Shown here one piece after another: positions 36,535-47,135 of a stretch of 64,000 nt of DNA; the first letter of the stretch is position 1; every line of letters begins with the position of its first letter. Source of the stretch: Thermoleophilia bacterium (GTDB lineage Bacteria > Actinomycetota > Thermoleophilia > Gaiellales > Gaiellaceae); NCBI GenBank assembly GCA_020845695.1, contig JADLFG010000042.1, positions 62,001 to 126,000 of the forward strand, given 5' to 3'. Both the position numbers and the translations under genes were made by a program. Below the pieces are notes generated by a model. The model saw only the letters and a program-made list of their open reading frames with translations. It searched no databases and was not told the DNA's origin.

Positions 36535-37511
36535 TCAGCGGCGTTTCGCCCGCGCCCAGGCGTCGAGGCCGACCGCGGCGAGCAGGATGGATCCGGTCGC
36601 GACCTGCTGGTAGAGGGGGGTCAGGCCGAGCAGGTCGAACCCGTTCGCGATTAGCGCCAGCAGGAAGACGCCGACCATCGTGCGCCAGATCGCCCCCTCG
36701 CCGCCAAGCAGCGAGTTCCCGCCGAGCAGGAGCGCGGTCCAGACGCCGAACGCGATCCCCGAGTTTCCGGTGGCGTTCGCGCTCAGGCTGCGGCTCGCGA
36801 CCATCACCGCCGCCAGCCCGCCGGCCAGGCCCGAGAGCGCGAAGGCGGCGATCCGGACGGGGTAGACTCTCACGCCCGCGAGCCGAGCGGCCTCCTCGTT
36901 GCCGCCGATGGCGAACACATACCGTCCGAAGACCGTGCGGTTGAGCAGCACCGAGCTCGCGATCATGACCGCGGCGAAGATCCAGATCGCCACGTTGACG
37001 TCCAGAAACCGGGTCCGGACGAAGCCGTAGCCCTCGTCGTCGGCGATCTGGATCCTGCCTCCCGTGATCACCGCCGCCGTGCCCGCGAAGACGATCATCG
37101 TTCCGATCGTCGCCACGAACACGTTCATCCGCGCGACCGTGCCGAGGAGCCCGTTGACGGTCCCGAGCGCGAGGCCGGTGGTCAGGCCGGCGGCGGCGCC
37201 GAGGAGCGGCGTCGAGGCGTTCACGGCCAGCACGGACACGACTCCGGACAGCGCGAAGATCGCCCCGATCGAGAGGTCGAAGCCGCCGGTGATGAGGACG
37301 AACGTGCCGCCGAGCGCCATCACCCCGACGGGCGCCCACTGCTGGAGCACGTTCAGCAGGTTCGTCTTCGTGAAGAAGAACTCCGAGCTGAACGAGAGGA
37401 CGACGAACAGGATGACCAGGGCGACCAGGATGCCGTAGTCGCGGGCGCGATCGAACGCGAGCAGCGACGTCCGGACTCTCCTCGCCTCGCGGGACACGGC
37501 CTCGCTGCTGC

Positions 37512-37515
<4 letters not shown>
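36535..37515 (-). CDS. Sugar-type ABC transporter permease (RbsC-like)
   Basis: A 326-residue inner-membrane permease of the RbsC/XylH type with about eight to ten hydrophobic helices. Family motifs are GGTFVLITGGFDLSIGAIFALSG and AIGGNEEAARLAGVRV, then LLGGNSLLGGEGAIWRTMVGVFLLALIANGFDLL. The GTG (37513-37515) overlaps the ATPase stop as GTGA, so the importer is translated as a unit. Only one permease gene is present, as expected for this class, where it acts as a homodimer. Confidence 0.9.
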
Positions 37516-39014
<1,499 letters not shown>

Positions 39015-39444
39015 TGGCGATCTGCGCCCGCGGCCGTGAGCGCCGGCCGGGCAACGCACGCGGGCGCTGCGGCGGGGCCGGGGGGTGCCGCTTCCGGCGG
39101 GGGCAGGCCGGAGCCATAGCCGTCATCAGGTAAAAACCCCATACTGACACGTGAAACTCTGTCACATCTCGAGCCGCGACGCAAGGTCCCGGCGCGGGGC
39201 CCGCTCGCGCCTTCGACCGGTCCCGCGGGCGGCCGGATCCCGGTCTCGCCCAACTTGCCCTTGCGTTGCCGCCCGAAATGTGGCATATGTTCACGTGCCG
39301 ATGTCCAGTTTTTGCTAGATGACCAGAGCAGGCGACTGATGGCCTCGGGATCAGCACAAAGGGGGTGTTAGCCGGAGAGCCCGCCGTCGGAGACCTCATA
39401 TACGGGCACCGTGGTACGACTCGCAATCGAGAAAGGAGCACGGG
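39015..39444. promoter_or_regulatory. Divergent intergenic region with an inverted pair of CACGTG-containing elements
   Basis: This 430-bp gap separates the sugar ABC operon (minus) from the dioxygenase (plus) and holds no credible gene. Two 23-bp elements, at 39148-39170 and 39275-39297, are inverted copies of each other matching at 17 of 23 positions. Each carries CACGTGAA at its outer end and a CACAT block inside. They face each other across about 104 bp. Such paired sites upstream of two divergent catabolic transcripts look like regulator-binding sites, perhaps with looping. No convincing -35/-10 pair stands out. GAAAGGAG at 39431-39438 is the dioxygenase ribosome-binding site. Confidence 0.45.
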
Positions 39445-40215
39445 ATGGCGAACGAGCGACTTACCGAGATCTTCGACGCCCTGGTGGAGGCGGGCAGGGC
39501 GGTGATCGCCGAGAAGAAGGTCACCGAGGCCGAGCTCGATGCGGCGGGCACGTTCCTGACCGCGGTCGCGGCGGAGGGCCAGCTCGTCGACTTCATCGAC
39601 CTGATGGGCTACACGGCCGCTGCCGACCAGCAGGCCGCCAGGCAGGCGAATCCCAACGCGCAGGTCATCGGGCCGCGCTGGAAGGAGGGTGCGCCGGTCA
39701 AGCCCAGCGGCGTGCTCTACGAGGGCGACCCGCCGGAGGGGCTCGGCATGCTGAAGGTCAGCGGCCGCCTCTACGACCGGGACACCGGGAAGGGCATCGA
39801 GGGCGCCCAGGTGGACTTCTGGCACGTGCGCGAGGACGGGGAGTACGACCTCACCGGCTACGACCAGCGGGGCAAGATCGTCACGGGCCAGGACGGCGCG
39901 TACGAGTTCGACACGCTCCAGCCCACGCTCTACAAGGTGCACGATGGCGACCTGGTCGAGGAGCTCTTCGCGCGGATGGGTCGTGGCACCTACCGTGCGC
40001 GCCACATCCACGTGAAGGTGTGGATCGACGGCAAGGAGGTGCTCACGAGCCAGTTCTTCGACGCCTCCTCGCCCTACATCGACCAGGACATCCTGTACGG
40101 GTCGGTGCGGCCGGAGCTGCTCGCTGCGGAGTGGAAGGAAGTCGGCCGGACCGCCGACGGCCGCGCGCAGTTCGAGGCGAAGTACGACATCCCCGTTTGC
40201 CTGAACGCCGCCTAG
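39445..40215 (+). CDS. Intradiol ring-cleavage dioxygenase (catechol/hydroxyquinol 1,2-dioxygenase type)
   Basis: A 256-residue non-haem Fe(III) intradiol dioxygenase. It has an N-terminal helical dimerisation segment (about 1-90) and a beta-sandwich with GAQVDFWHVREDGEYDL, DQRGKIVTGQDGAYEFDTLQPTLYKV and RARHIHVKVW. The ligand set is two Tyr (in GEYD and PTLYKV) and the two His of HIH. It cleaves a catechol or hydroxyquinol ring between the hydroxyls to a muconate or maleylacetate. Which ring it prefers cannot be told; no muconate cycloisomerase or maleylacetate reductase is adjacent. The start has an excellent ribosome-binding site (GAAAGGAG). A long hairpin follows the gene. Confidence 0.88.
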   Translation: MANERLTEIFDALVEAGRAVIAEKKVTEAELDAAGTFLTAVAAEGQLVDFIDLMGYTAAADQQAARQANPNAQVIGPRWKEGAPVKPSGVLYEGDPPEGLGMLKVSGRLYDRDTGKGIEGAQVDFWHVREDGEYDLTGYDQRGKIVTGQDGAYEFDTLQPTLYKVHDGDLVEELFARMGRGTYRARHIHVKVWIDGKEVLTSQFFDASSPYIDQDILYGSVRPELLAAEWKEVGRTADGRAQFEAKYDIPVCLNAA

Positions 40216-40276
40216 GTCCTGACCCGGTGAGGACCGTTCCCGGGTAATCCCCAGGTGGACGCTCGGAGGACGGTCG

Positions 40277-40319
40277 AGCGGACGGCACCCGGCTTCGCGA
40301 AGCCCGGGTGCCGTCCGCT
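40277..40319 (+). terminator. Terminator hairpin after the dioxygenase gene
   Basis: A perfect 16-bp inverted repeat (40277-40292 with 40304-40319) lies 60 bp downstream of the dioxygenase stop. The eleven-base interior is itself self-complementary (CTTCGCGAAG), so the stem can be extended. It probably ends the dioxygenase transcript and insulates the next gene. Confidence 0.75.
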
Positions 40320-40461
40320 GCTCGGCTCACGCTCGTCCCTTGCGCCAATCGGAGGAGAAAGGAGTGAGCCGGAGCTCGTTCCGGGCTCGGCGAAGTTCGC
40401 GGGAAGCGTCACATCACCCTGTTTCTGCGCGAGAAGCGCACCGATTCGACAAGGAGGAGCG

Positions 40462-41628
40462 ATGAGATACTGGCGAGTGATCGGCTGTCTCGTGGTCGCG
40501 ATCGGGCTCGTGACGTTCGCCGCCGCGTGCGGCGGCGACGACGCGGCCGAGCCCGAGGTGGCGACCGAGACGAGCGCGCCCGAGCCGACCGAGGCCGAGC
40601 CAACCGAGCCGGCCGAGCCGACCGAGGCCGAGCCAACCGAGCCGGCCGAGACGGAGCCGGCCGAGACGACGCCCGAGCTGTCCGGGACCTTGACCGTGAA
40701 CACCTGGGGCGGCGGCTACAACGACGCCGAGAAGGCGCTCTTCGCCGATCCGTTCACCGCGGCCACCGGCGTCGAGGTCACGTTCCTGCCCACCGGCACG
40801 ACCACGACGGGTGCAGCCCTCCTCGAGGCCGAGTCCGGCAGCGTCGTCTCCGACGTCGTGAATGCCGACAACCCCGAGCAGCTACTGGCCGCGGGGGCCC
40901 TGCAGCCGCTGCCGGCGTGGCTCCTGGAGATCGCCGAGAGCACGGCGGCACCCGGCATGTTCGACGAGTACACGGTGCGCTTCGGCGGCGCGGCGGTGGC
41001 GATCGCATGCAACCCCGAGGTGATCGAGCGCTGCCCGACGACCGCCGAAGAGTTCTGGAACGTGGCGGAGTTCCCCGGCGCCCGGGCGATCGTCAGCGGG
41101 CTGCCGTCGGCGGTGCTCGAGTTCGCGCTGATCGCGGACGGTGTCCCGGCTGCGGAGGTCTACCCGATGGATATCCCCCGGGCGGTCGCGGCGCTCGAGG
41201 CGATGAAGGACGACGCCCTGTGGCCCGCGTCGCCCGAGGAGGGGCGCAAGCTCCTCGCCGACAAGGAGGTCGGCCTTCTGTTCGGGCCGATCGGGCCCGC
41301 GCACGTCATGAAGACCACGACGATGCCGCAGCTCGAGGTCTACAGCAACGGGCTGATGCGAACGAACGACGGCATGGTCGTCATGAAGGATGCGCCGAAC
41401 CCTGACGCGGCCTTCGCGTACATCCAGTGGATTCTCGAGCACCCGGAGGAGCAGGCGGAGTGGACCGCCACAACGCTCTACTTCACGCCCACCAAGGACC
41501 TCCTGACGCTCCTGGCGCCGGACATCGCCGCGCTCCTGCCCGTTGAGTCGGCAGCCGCTGACAACAATTGGCTGAACGAGCACAGCGACGAGATCCAGGA
41601 GGCCTACCAGGAGTTCCTGGCGGGCTGA
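40462..41628 (+). CDS. Extracellular solute-binding lipoprotein, PotD-like
   Basis: A 388-residue type II binding protein of the spermidine/putrescine (PotD) or iron-type group. The lipoprotein signal ends FAAACGG with the lipid Cys. A linker of repeated acidic units (EPTEAEPTEPAE) then precedes the domain starting LSGTLTVNTWGGGYNDAEKALF. The later SNGLMRTNDGMVVMKDAPNPDAAFAYIQWIL is typical of the family. A strong AAGGAGGAG precedes the ATG. The matching permease and ATPase genes (41802-44682) lie just downstream but on the opposite strand and convergent, so the binding protein has its own promoter. Confidence 0.88.
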   Translation: MRYWRVIGCLVVAIGLVTFAAACGGDDAAEPEVATETSAPEPTEAEPTEPAEPTEAEPTEPAETEPAETTPELSGTLTVNTWGGGYNDAEKALFADPFTAATGVEVTFLPTGTTTTGAALLEAESGSVVSDVVNADNPEQLLAAGALQPLPAWLLEIAESTAAPGMFDEYTVRFGGAAVAIACNPEVIERCPTTAEEFWNVAEFPGARAIVSGLPSAVLEFALIADGVPAAEVYPMDIPRAVAALEAMKDDALWPASPEEGRKLLADKEVGLLFGPIGPAHVMKTTTMPQLEVYSNGLMRTNDGMVVMKDAPNPDAAFAYIQWILEHPEEQAEWTATTLYFTPTKDLLTLLAPDIAALLPVESAAADNNWLNEHSDEIQEAYQEFLAG

Positions 41629-41686
41629 TCCCGAGCCTCGAGCACGCCCTGCCGCGGCTGTAGCGCGGCGCGGCCCATCGAGCTCC

Positions 41687-41724
41687 CGCCCCGGCCGGCG
41701 TCACCCGCGACGCCGGCCGGGGCG
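41687..41724. terminator. Bidirectional terminator hairpin, 16-bp perfect stem
   Basis: Arms 41687-41702 and 41709-41724 pair perfectly over 16 bases (CGCCCCGGCCGGCGTC) with a six-base loop. It sits between the convergent binding-protein gene and the PotA-like ATPase gene and can serve both. Confidence 0.85.
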
Positions 41725-41801
41725 TTCGTGCCACTCGCTTCCCGGGCAGCGGCTCGCCGGGTGCCCGAGCGCCGGCGGGCTCGTCCGCGCTCGGACGCGG
41801 C

Positions 41802-42965
41802 CTACGCGGGTACGGCGGTGGCGAGCTCCGGGCGAAGCGCGATCCGGAGCTCGCGGCCGACCGGGGGCGGGACGGCTGTCCCGCCTGGCAGGTCGACGCG
41901 CAGGCTGACGTCGGGGCCGTCCTCGACCGGCACCTGGCACGTGACCTTGATCTGGTCGCCCATGTAGACGGCGGCGTGGACGATGGCGGGTGACCCGCTG
42001 CCCCCGTCCGCCGGACCGTCGACGAACGTGATGCCGTCGCCGGGCACGGTGAGCAACGCCTCGGGGACGCCGGGAGCGAGCCTGGGGGAGCGCTGGACCT
42101 CGAGCGTCTGGCCGAGGCAGGAGACGGTGACGCGAGCCTCGTCCGCCGGAGCGGGCCCGAGCACCCTGCACGGGACCACGTTGTGGCCGCCGAAGAACGA
42201 GGCGACGAAGCCGGTCTCCGGGCGTGCGAACAGCTCCTGCGGCGTGCCGACCGCCTCGAGCTGGCCGTTTCGCATGACCGCGATCATGTCCGAGAGGGAG
42301 AGCGCCTCCTCGCGATCGTGGGTGACGTAGAGGATCGTGTTGCCGAGCTCCTCGTGCAGCCTGCGCAGCTCCCCGGCCATCTGGACGCGCAGCTCGCGAT
42401 CGAGCGCGCCCAGCGGCTCGTCCATGAGCAGCATCGCCGGCTCGAACGCGAGCGCGCGGGCGAGCGCCACCCGCTGCTGCTGGCCGCCCGAGAGCTGCCG
42501 GGGGAGACGCTGGTCGAAGCCGTCGAGTCTGAGCAGCGCGAGGATCTCGCGAGCTCGGGCGGCGCGCTCCGCCTTCGCGAAGCCCCGCACCTTCAGGCCG
42601 TAGCAGACGTTGTCGAGGACGGTCATGTGCGGGAAGAGCGCGTAGTTCTGGAAGACCATCCCGATCCCGCGCTTGCCGGGCGGGAGCGGGGAGATGTCGC
42701 GGCCGCCGAGCCAGATGGCGCCCTCGGACACCGGGACGAAGCCGGCGATCATCCGCAGCAGCGTGGTCTTGCCCGACCCGCTCGGCCCGAGGATCGTGAG
42801 GAACGTGCCGGGCTCGACGTCCAGCGAGATCCCGGCGACGGCGACGACGTTGCCGTAGTGCTTCACGACCCGGTCCAGGCGGAGCCCGGCCGGATCGTGT
42901 CGCTGCCCGTCGTCCGCAGTCTGAGGCCTGCCGGTGCGCAGGGGGTCCTTCGCAGCGTGCCTCAT
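41802..42965 (-). CDS. PotA-like ABC transporter ATP-binding protein
   Basis: A 387-residue importer ATPase. The ABC domain has Walker A GPSGSGKTTLLRMIAG, Q-loop GMVFQNYALFPHMTV, signature LSGGQQQRVALARALA, Walker B MLLMDEPLGALD and switch His in VTHDREEALSLSD. The C-terminal TOBE domain (about 270-380) has DGITFVDGP and AAVYMGDQIKVTCQV. This architecture belongs to the polyamine/Fe3+/sulfate importer group. The ATG (42963-42965) overlaps the permease stop. A 28-residue N-terminal extension precedes the ABC domain; no other ATG fits better. Confidence 0.92.
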   Translation of the reverse strand: MRHAAKDPLRTGRPQTADDGQRHDPAGLRLDRVVKHYGNVVAVAGISLDVEPGTFLTILGPSGSGKTTLLRMIAGFVPVSEGAIWLGGRDISPLPPGKRGIGMVFQNYALFPHMTVLDNVCYGLKVRGFAKAERAARAREILALLRLDGFDQRLPRQLSGGQQQRVALARALAFEPAMLLMDEPLGALDRELRVQMAGELRRLHEELGNTILYVTHDREEALSLSDMIAVMRNGQLEAVGTPQELFARPETGFVASFFGGHNVVPCRVLGPAPADEARVTVSCLGQTLEVQRSPRLAPGVPEALLTVPGDGITFVDGPADGGSGSPAIVHAAVYMGDQIKVTCQVPVEDGPDVSLRVDLPGGTAVPPPVGRELRIALRPELATAVPA

Positions 42966-43774
42966 TCGGCCCCGACGCTCCGGTGTCGCAGGCGGGTGGC
43001 GGCCAGCATGACGAGGGCAGTCGTTGCCATGAGCAGCACGGCGATGGCGGTGATGAGCGGCTCGATCCCGCTTCGGAACGAGTCGAAGATCGCTTTCGGC
43101 AGGGTGATGATCCTACCCATGCCGACGAAGTTGACGAGCACGGCCTCGTCGAAGGCCATGACGAACGCGAGCAGGGCTGCCGCGCCGATCGAGGGCGCGA
43201 GCAGCCGGATGGTGATCCCGATCGTGGCCCGCGTCCGGGAGGCGCCCAGGCTCATCGCGACCAGCTCGAGGTCGGCGGGGATCCGCCGCAAGCCGGCTCC
43301 GGCGATGAGGACGACGAGCGGGAGCGCCAGCATCACGTTCGCGAGGATCAGGCCCGTGTACGACCCGAGCAGCCGCAGATCGGCGTAGAGGCCGTACAGG
43401 GCCACCGCATAGGCAACCCCGGGCAGGATGATCGGCGCCACGCTCAGCGCTTGCAGGATCGACCGGCCCGGCAGGCGGCTGCGCTCGAAGGCGATCACGG
43501 CGGGGACCCCGATCGCCGTCGCGAGCGCGGCTGCCGGGAGGGAGACGACGAACGAGCGGATCACACTCGAGATGTAGTAGTCGGAGCCGAAGAAGCTCTC
43601 GTACTGAGTCAGGCCCCAGCTCGGCGGCGGGAAGGTGAGCTGCGTCGCGTTGCCGGAGAACGAGAGCACGATCACGACGATCACGGGGGCGGCCAGGAAG
43701 ACGAACGTGGCGACCTTGACCAGCCAGTCGAGGGCGTACACAGCGCTCATCGCCGGGCTCCGGCGGATGATCAC
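42962..43774 (-). CDS. PotC-like ABC transporter permease
   Basis: A 270-residue inner-membrane permease with six hydrophobic segments and the EAA-type cytoplasmic loop LELVAMSLGASRTRATIGITIRLLAPS, which docks to the ATPase. A long hydrophobic start (LVKVATFVFLAAPVIVVIVLSFSG) and PPSWGLTQYESFF are PotC-like. The GTG at 43772-43774 is preferred because it overlaps the partner permease stop as GTGA; an ATG eight codons later is the alternative. The upstream extension of the open frame is out-of-frame reading of the partner gene. Confidence 0.88.
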   Translation of the reverse strand: MIIRRSPAMSAVYALDWLVKVATFVFLAAPVIVVIVLSFSGNATQLTFPPPSWGLTQYESFFGSDYYISSVIRSFVVSLPAAALATAIGVPAVIAFERSRLPGRSILQALSVAPIILPGVAYAVALYGLYADLRLLGSYTGLILANVMLALPLVVLIAGAGLRRIPADLELVAMSLGASRTRATIGITIRLLAPSIGAAALLAFVMAFDEAVLVNFVGMGRIITLPKAIFDSFRSGIEPLITAIAVLLMATTALVMLAATRLRHRSVGAE

Positions 43775-44682
43775 GCCGCCACCGCCCTGGCCAGGCGCTC
43801 GCGCCCGACGAGGGCGTAGGAGAGCGCGAGCACGAGAATGGCGCCGACGAGCAGGACGAGCGAGGAGACGGCGGCCGACTGCGCGTCGAAGAACAGGAAC
43901 ATGTCCTGGGAGATCAGGGCCGCCATGAACGGCGACGTGGCGCCGCCGAGCACCTCGGGCGTCAGGAAGAACCCGAGGTTGATGATGTAGACGATCGCCC
44001 CGGTCGCGAGCAGGGTCGGGACCGAGAGCGGCACGACGACGCCGAGCAGGGCGCGCACGCGGCTTGCGCCCAGGCTCTCCGCCGCGGTCACGAGGTCGGG
44101 ATCGATCGTGTGGAAGCCCGCCAACAGCGGCAGGACCGCGAACGGCAGCATCTGGTACGTGAGGCCCAGCGTGACCGCGAACTGGTTGTAGAGCATCGTG
44201 ATCGGCTCGTCGACCACGCCCGTGCCGGTGAGCGCGCGGTTCAGCACCCCCTGGTCCTGGAGCATCACCGTCAGCGCGTAGAGCTTGAGGACCGAGCCCA
44301 TCAGGAACGGCAGCAGGAGCGCCCCCCAGAGCGCGGCCTGAACGGCTGCGCTGCGGGTGGTGCGCAGGCACCAGGCGAGGACCGAGCCGATCAGCAGGCA
44401 CACGACCGTCGCGATCGCCGCGTCGACGAACGTGGTCTGGAGTACCCGGCGGTGCGCTCGGCTCGAGAACCAGTCGGCCAGGTTTCCGAGCCCGTCCGGC
44501 TCGCCGACCGCGATCGAGACGAGCCGCGCGAGGGGGTAGACAAGCATCAGGCCCACGAGGATCGCGAGCGGGGCCGAGAGCGCGAGGCCGGTCAGCCTGC
44601 CGCGCTCAGCCGACCAGGCGCGCGTGCGATTGCCGCGCGGCCGACGTGGCGCTCCGATCAGCGCTGACGCGCGGGTCCACAC
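43771..44682 (-). CDS. PotB-like ABC transporter permease
   Basis: A 303-residue permease with about six membrane segments (LALSAPLAILVGLMLVYPLA first) and the EAA loop VTAAESLGASRVRALLGVVVPLSVP. It forms the heterodimeric channel with the PotC-like protein. The GTG at 44680-44682 gives a 28-residue basic N-terminus; a later start is possible. It is the first gene of the operon potB-potC-potA. The region upstream holds a small inverted repeat, possibly an operator. Confidence 0.88.
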   Translation of the reverse strand: MWTRASALIGAPRRPRGNRTRAWSAERGRLTGLALSAPLAILVGLMLVYPLARLVSIAVGEPDGLGNLADWFSSRAHRRVLQTTFVDAAIATVVCLLIGSVLAWCLRTTRSAAVQAALWGALLLPFLMGSVLKLYALTVMLQDQGVLNRALTGTGVVDEPITMLYNQFAVTLGLTYQMLPFAVLPLLAGFHTIDPDLVTAAESLGASRVRALLGVVVPLSVPTLLATGAIVYIINLGFFLTPEVLGGATSPFMAALISQDMFLFFDAQSAAVSSLVLLVGAILVLALSYALVGRERLARAVAA

Positions 44683-44722
44683 CGCCGTCTCATCCCTGCA
44701 TCAGCCCGCGCGTGGCTCCCGG

Positions 44723-44737
44723 AACGCCAGCGGCGTT
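44723..44737. promoter_or_regulatory. Small dyad upstream of the Pot-type operon
   Basis: AACGCC-AGC-GGCGTT is a perfect six-base inverted repeat with a three-base centre, 41-55 bp upstream of the first permease start. A repressor site is plausible; in DNA this GC-rich a chance dyad is also possible. Confidence 0.3.
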
Positions 44738-44963
44738 GCCTCCCCCGGACCGGTCGTTCGCGGTCGCGAAAACCAGAAGCCTCTGAAGCACGCCCGGCAC
44801 CCTACCATTCCCTTGCGGGCGCGTCAGCCGCGGCGGCGGCCCGTTCCGCCGGCGCTGCGGGTCGCGCGAGCACCGCCCGGGCGCACAGCGCCGGCGCCGG
44901 CTGACCGATCGGGGGTAGCGGGTCGAGGGAGCTGGCTGCGGGCACCAGGCTGCACTCGCCGGG

Positions 44964-47135
44964 CTACGCCTCGCGCACCACGATGCGCAGGTCCACGACC
45001 TTCGCGCCACGCCCCGCCGGCAGGACGAGGACCGGATTCAGGTCGATCTCGACCTCCGGGTCGTCGAGCTCCGCCATCATCTCGCTCGCAGCTCGCAGGA
45101 CGGCGAGGAACGCGGCCTGGTCGGCCGGCGGCCGGCCGCGCGGGCCGGCGAAGAGGGGCGCGAGCCGCGTCCGGCCGATCGCCCGCAGGGCCTCCTCCTC
45201 AGAGATGGGAAGCAGGGAGACCGCGATATCGCGCTCGAGCTCCACGAGGACGCCGCCGGACCCGGTGGCGATCACGGGCCCGAAGGCGGGATCGGTCCTG
45301 CACCCGACGAACGCCTCCACGCCGCCCACGAGCATCTCCTCGACGACAGCCTCGGGCGCCGCGGCCCCCGTGTGCCGGGCGACGGCCTCGACGATCCGGA
45401 GGTAGCCGTCGCGGACCTCGTCCGCCGAGCGCAGGTCGGTCACGACCCCGCCGATGTCCGATTTGTGCACCACGGCCGTCGAGGCGGTCTTGACCACGAC
45501 CGGATAGCCGATACGCTCCGCTGCCGCGACCGCCTCGGCGGCGTCGTCGGCCCGGATCCGTCCGGGCAGGGCGAGGCCGTACGCGTTCGCGAGTGCCGCG
45601 ACGTCCTCCGCTGCCGCCATCCCCGTCTGCCTGGCGCTCGTGACGACCTGCTGCCACAGCCGCCGGCGCTCGTCGCTTCCCGAGCGCCCGCCTGGCGGGC
45701 GGCTCGCGGCTCCCGCGTCCGGCTCGCCGGACCCCGCTCGGGGCGAGACGAGCGCGGCCACCGCCGCCAGTCCTTGCCTCGCTCCCCGAACCAGCGGTAC
45801 CCGGGTCCCCGCGAGGACCTCCTCCACTCGCCCGTGAACGGAACCGGCGTGGTTGGACATCGCCACCATCGGCTTGCCGGAACTGTGCTCGATCGGGGGC
45901 AGGGTGGCCATCAGGCTGGCGTAGGTCGCGGCCAGCCCCTCGCCGAGCAGGGGCGGAGCATCCAGGAACGGCACGACGCAGCCGACGCCGGGGTCGGCCG
46001 CGACGGTGGCGACCACCTTGCCGAAACGATCCGGGTCGCCGACGAGGGCGCCGGTGGCGTCGAGCGGGTTCCCGATCGTGGCGAAGTCGGGCAGGAGCTC
46101 CGCGAGCGCGCCTCGCGTCGAGTCCGAGAACTCCGCCAGGGGCACTTCGAGCTCGCTGGCGAGGTCGCCGATCAGCGCTCCCTCGCCTCCCGACAGCCCG
46201 ACGAACGCCACGCTCGGAGTGGAGACGTTCGCGTGCTCGGTCGCGCTGAGCAGGGCGAGGGACTCGATCAGCTCGGAGTAGTCGCGCACGTTTGCGATCC
46301 CGGCCCGCCGGCAGAAAGCCTCGTATGCCTGGGCGTCTCCGGCGATCGCGCCGGTGTGGGAACGGACGCTCTGAGCGCCCAGCTCGGTCCGCCCGAGCTT
46401 GAGCGCGACGATCGGGACGCTCCTCGCCCGGGCTCTCGCCGCGGCCGCCAGGACCCGCTCGGCGCGGCCGACTCCTTCGATGACGAGGCCGATCACCCCG
46501 GTGGCTTGGTCGTCCGCGAGGAACTCGAGGTAGTCGGCGAGGCCCGTTGCTGTCTCGTTGCCGCTCGAGATCACATGGGAGAAGCGCAGTCGTCCGCAGC
46601 CGGTGAGCAGGATGCAGCCGGAGCCCGACTGCGAGACGATGCCGACGCGACCCGGCTCGAGCCGCTCCGGCAGGGGGACCGCCGTCAGCCACGCGTTGTT
46701 GACCACGCTGATCAGGCCGAGGCAGTTCGGGCCGACCAGGCTGAGGCCGGAGGTCCGGGCGAGGCCGCGGATCGCGGCGGCCCCGGCCTCGCCGCCGGCC
46801 ACCTCGTCGAACCCGGAGCCGAATACCACGGCCGACCGGCAGCCGATCTCGAGGAGCGCCTCGAGCTGCCCGACCACGGTCTCCTGCGGCGTGCAGATCA
46901 CCGCCACCTCCGGCGCGGTCGGAAGCTCGCTCGGTTGCCGGCTGACCTGCACCCCGTCGACGTCGGTGCCGCTGGGATGCAGGCCGAGGATCGTTCCGGA
47001 GAAGCCGCCGCGGCGGAGGTTACGCAGGACGTCCCAGCCGTGGCCGCTGCGCTTGGGCGACAGACCCACGATCACGACGCTGCCCGGATCGACGAGCGTG
47101 CCGACCCCCCGATTCCCCGTCGCTCCCGCGCTCAT
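44964..47135 (-). CDS. Acyl-CoA synthetase, NDP-forming (fused alpha/beta), copy 2
   Basis: A 723-residue NDP-forming acyl-CoA synthetase with CoA-binding domain (DPGSVVIVGLSPKRSGHGWD), VGPNCLGLISVV, IVSQSGSGC, the phospho-His loop SVRSHTGAIAGDAQAY, and a C-terminal ATP-grasp domain (GYPVVVKTASTAVVHKSDIGGVV, EIDLNPVLVL). It shares architecture with the enzyme at 32225-34363 but is clearly diverged. The ATG (47133-47135) overlaps the crotonase stop, so the two act together. A much larger open frame reading through upstream is an artefact of this GC-rich strand. Confidence 0.87.
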   Translation of the reverse strand: MSAGATGNRGVGTLVDPGSVVIVGLSPKRSGHGWDVLRNLRRGGFSGTILGLHPSGTDVDGVQVSRQPSELPTAPEVAVICTPQETVVGQLEALLEIGCRSAVVFGSGFDEVAGGEAGAAAIRGLARTSGLSLVGPNCLGLISVVNNAWLTAVPLPERLEPGRVGIVSQSGSGCILLTGCGRLRFSHVISSGNETATGLADYLEFLADDQATGVIGLVIEGVGRAERVLAAAARARARSVPIVALKLGRTELGAQSVRSHTGAIAGDAQAYEAFCRRAGIANVRDYSELIESLALLSATEHANVSTPSVAFVGLSGGEGALIGDLASELEVPLAEFSDSTRGALAELLPDFATIGNPLDATGALVGDPDRFGKVVATVAADPGVGCVVPFLDAPPLLGEGLAATYASLMATLPPIEHSSGKPMVAMSNHAGSVHGRVEEVLAGTRVPLVRGARQGLAAVAALVSPRAGSGEPDAGAASRPPGGRSGSDERRRLWQQVVTSARQTGMAAAEDVAALANAYGLALPGRIRADDAAEAVAAAERIGYPVVVKTASTAVVHKSDIGGVVTDLRSADEVRDGYLRIVEAVARHTGAAAPEAVVEEMLVGGVEAFVGCRTDPAFGPVIATGSGGVLVELERDIAVSLLPISEEEALRAIGRTRLAPLFAGPRGRPPADQAAFLAVLRAASEMMAELDDPEVEIDLNPVLVLPAGRGAKVVDLRIVVREA

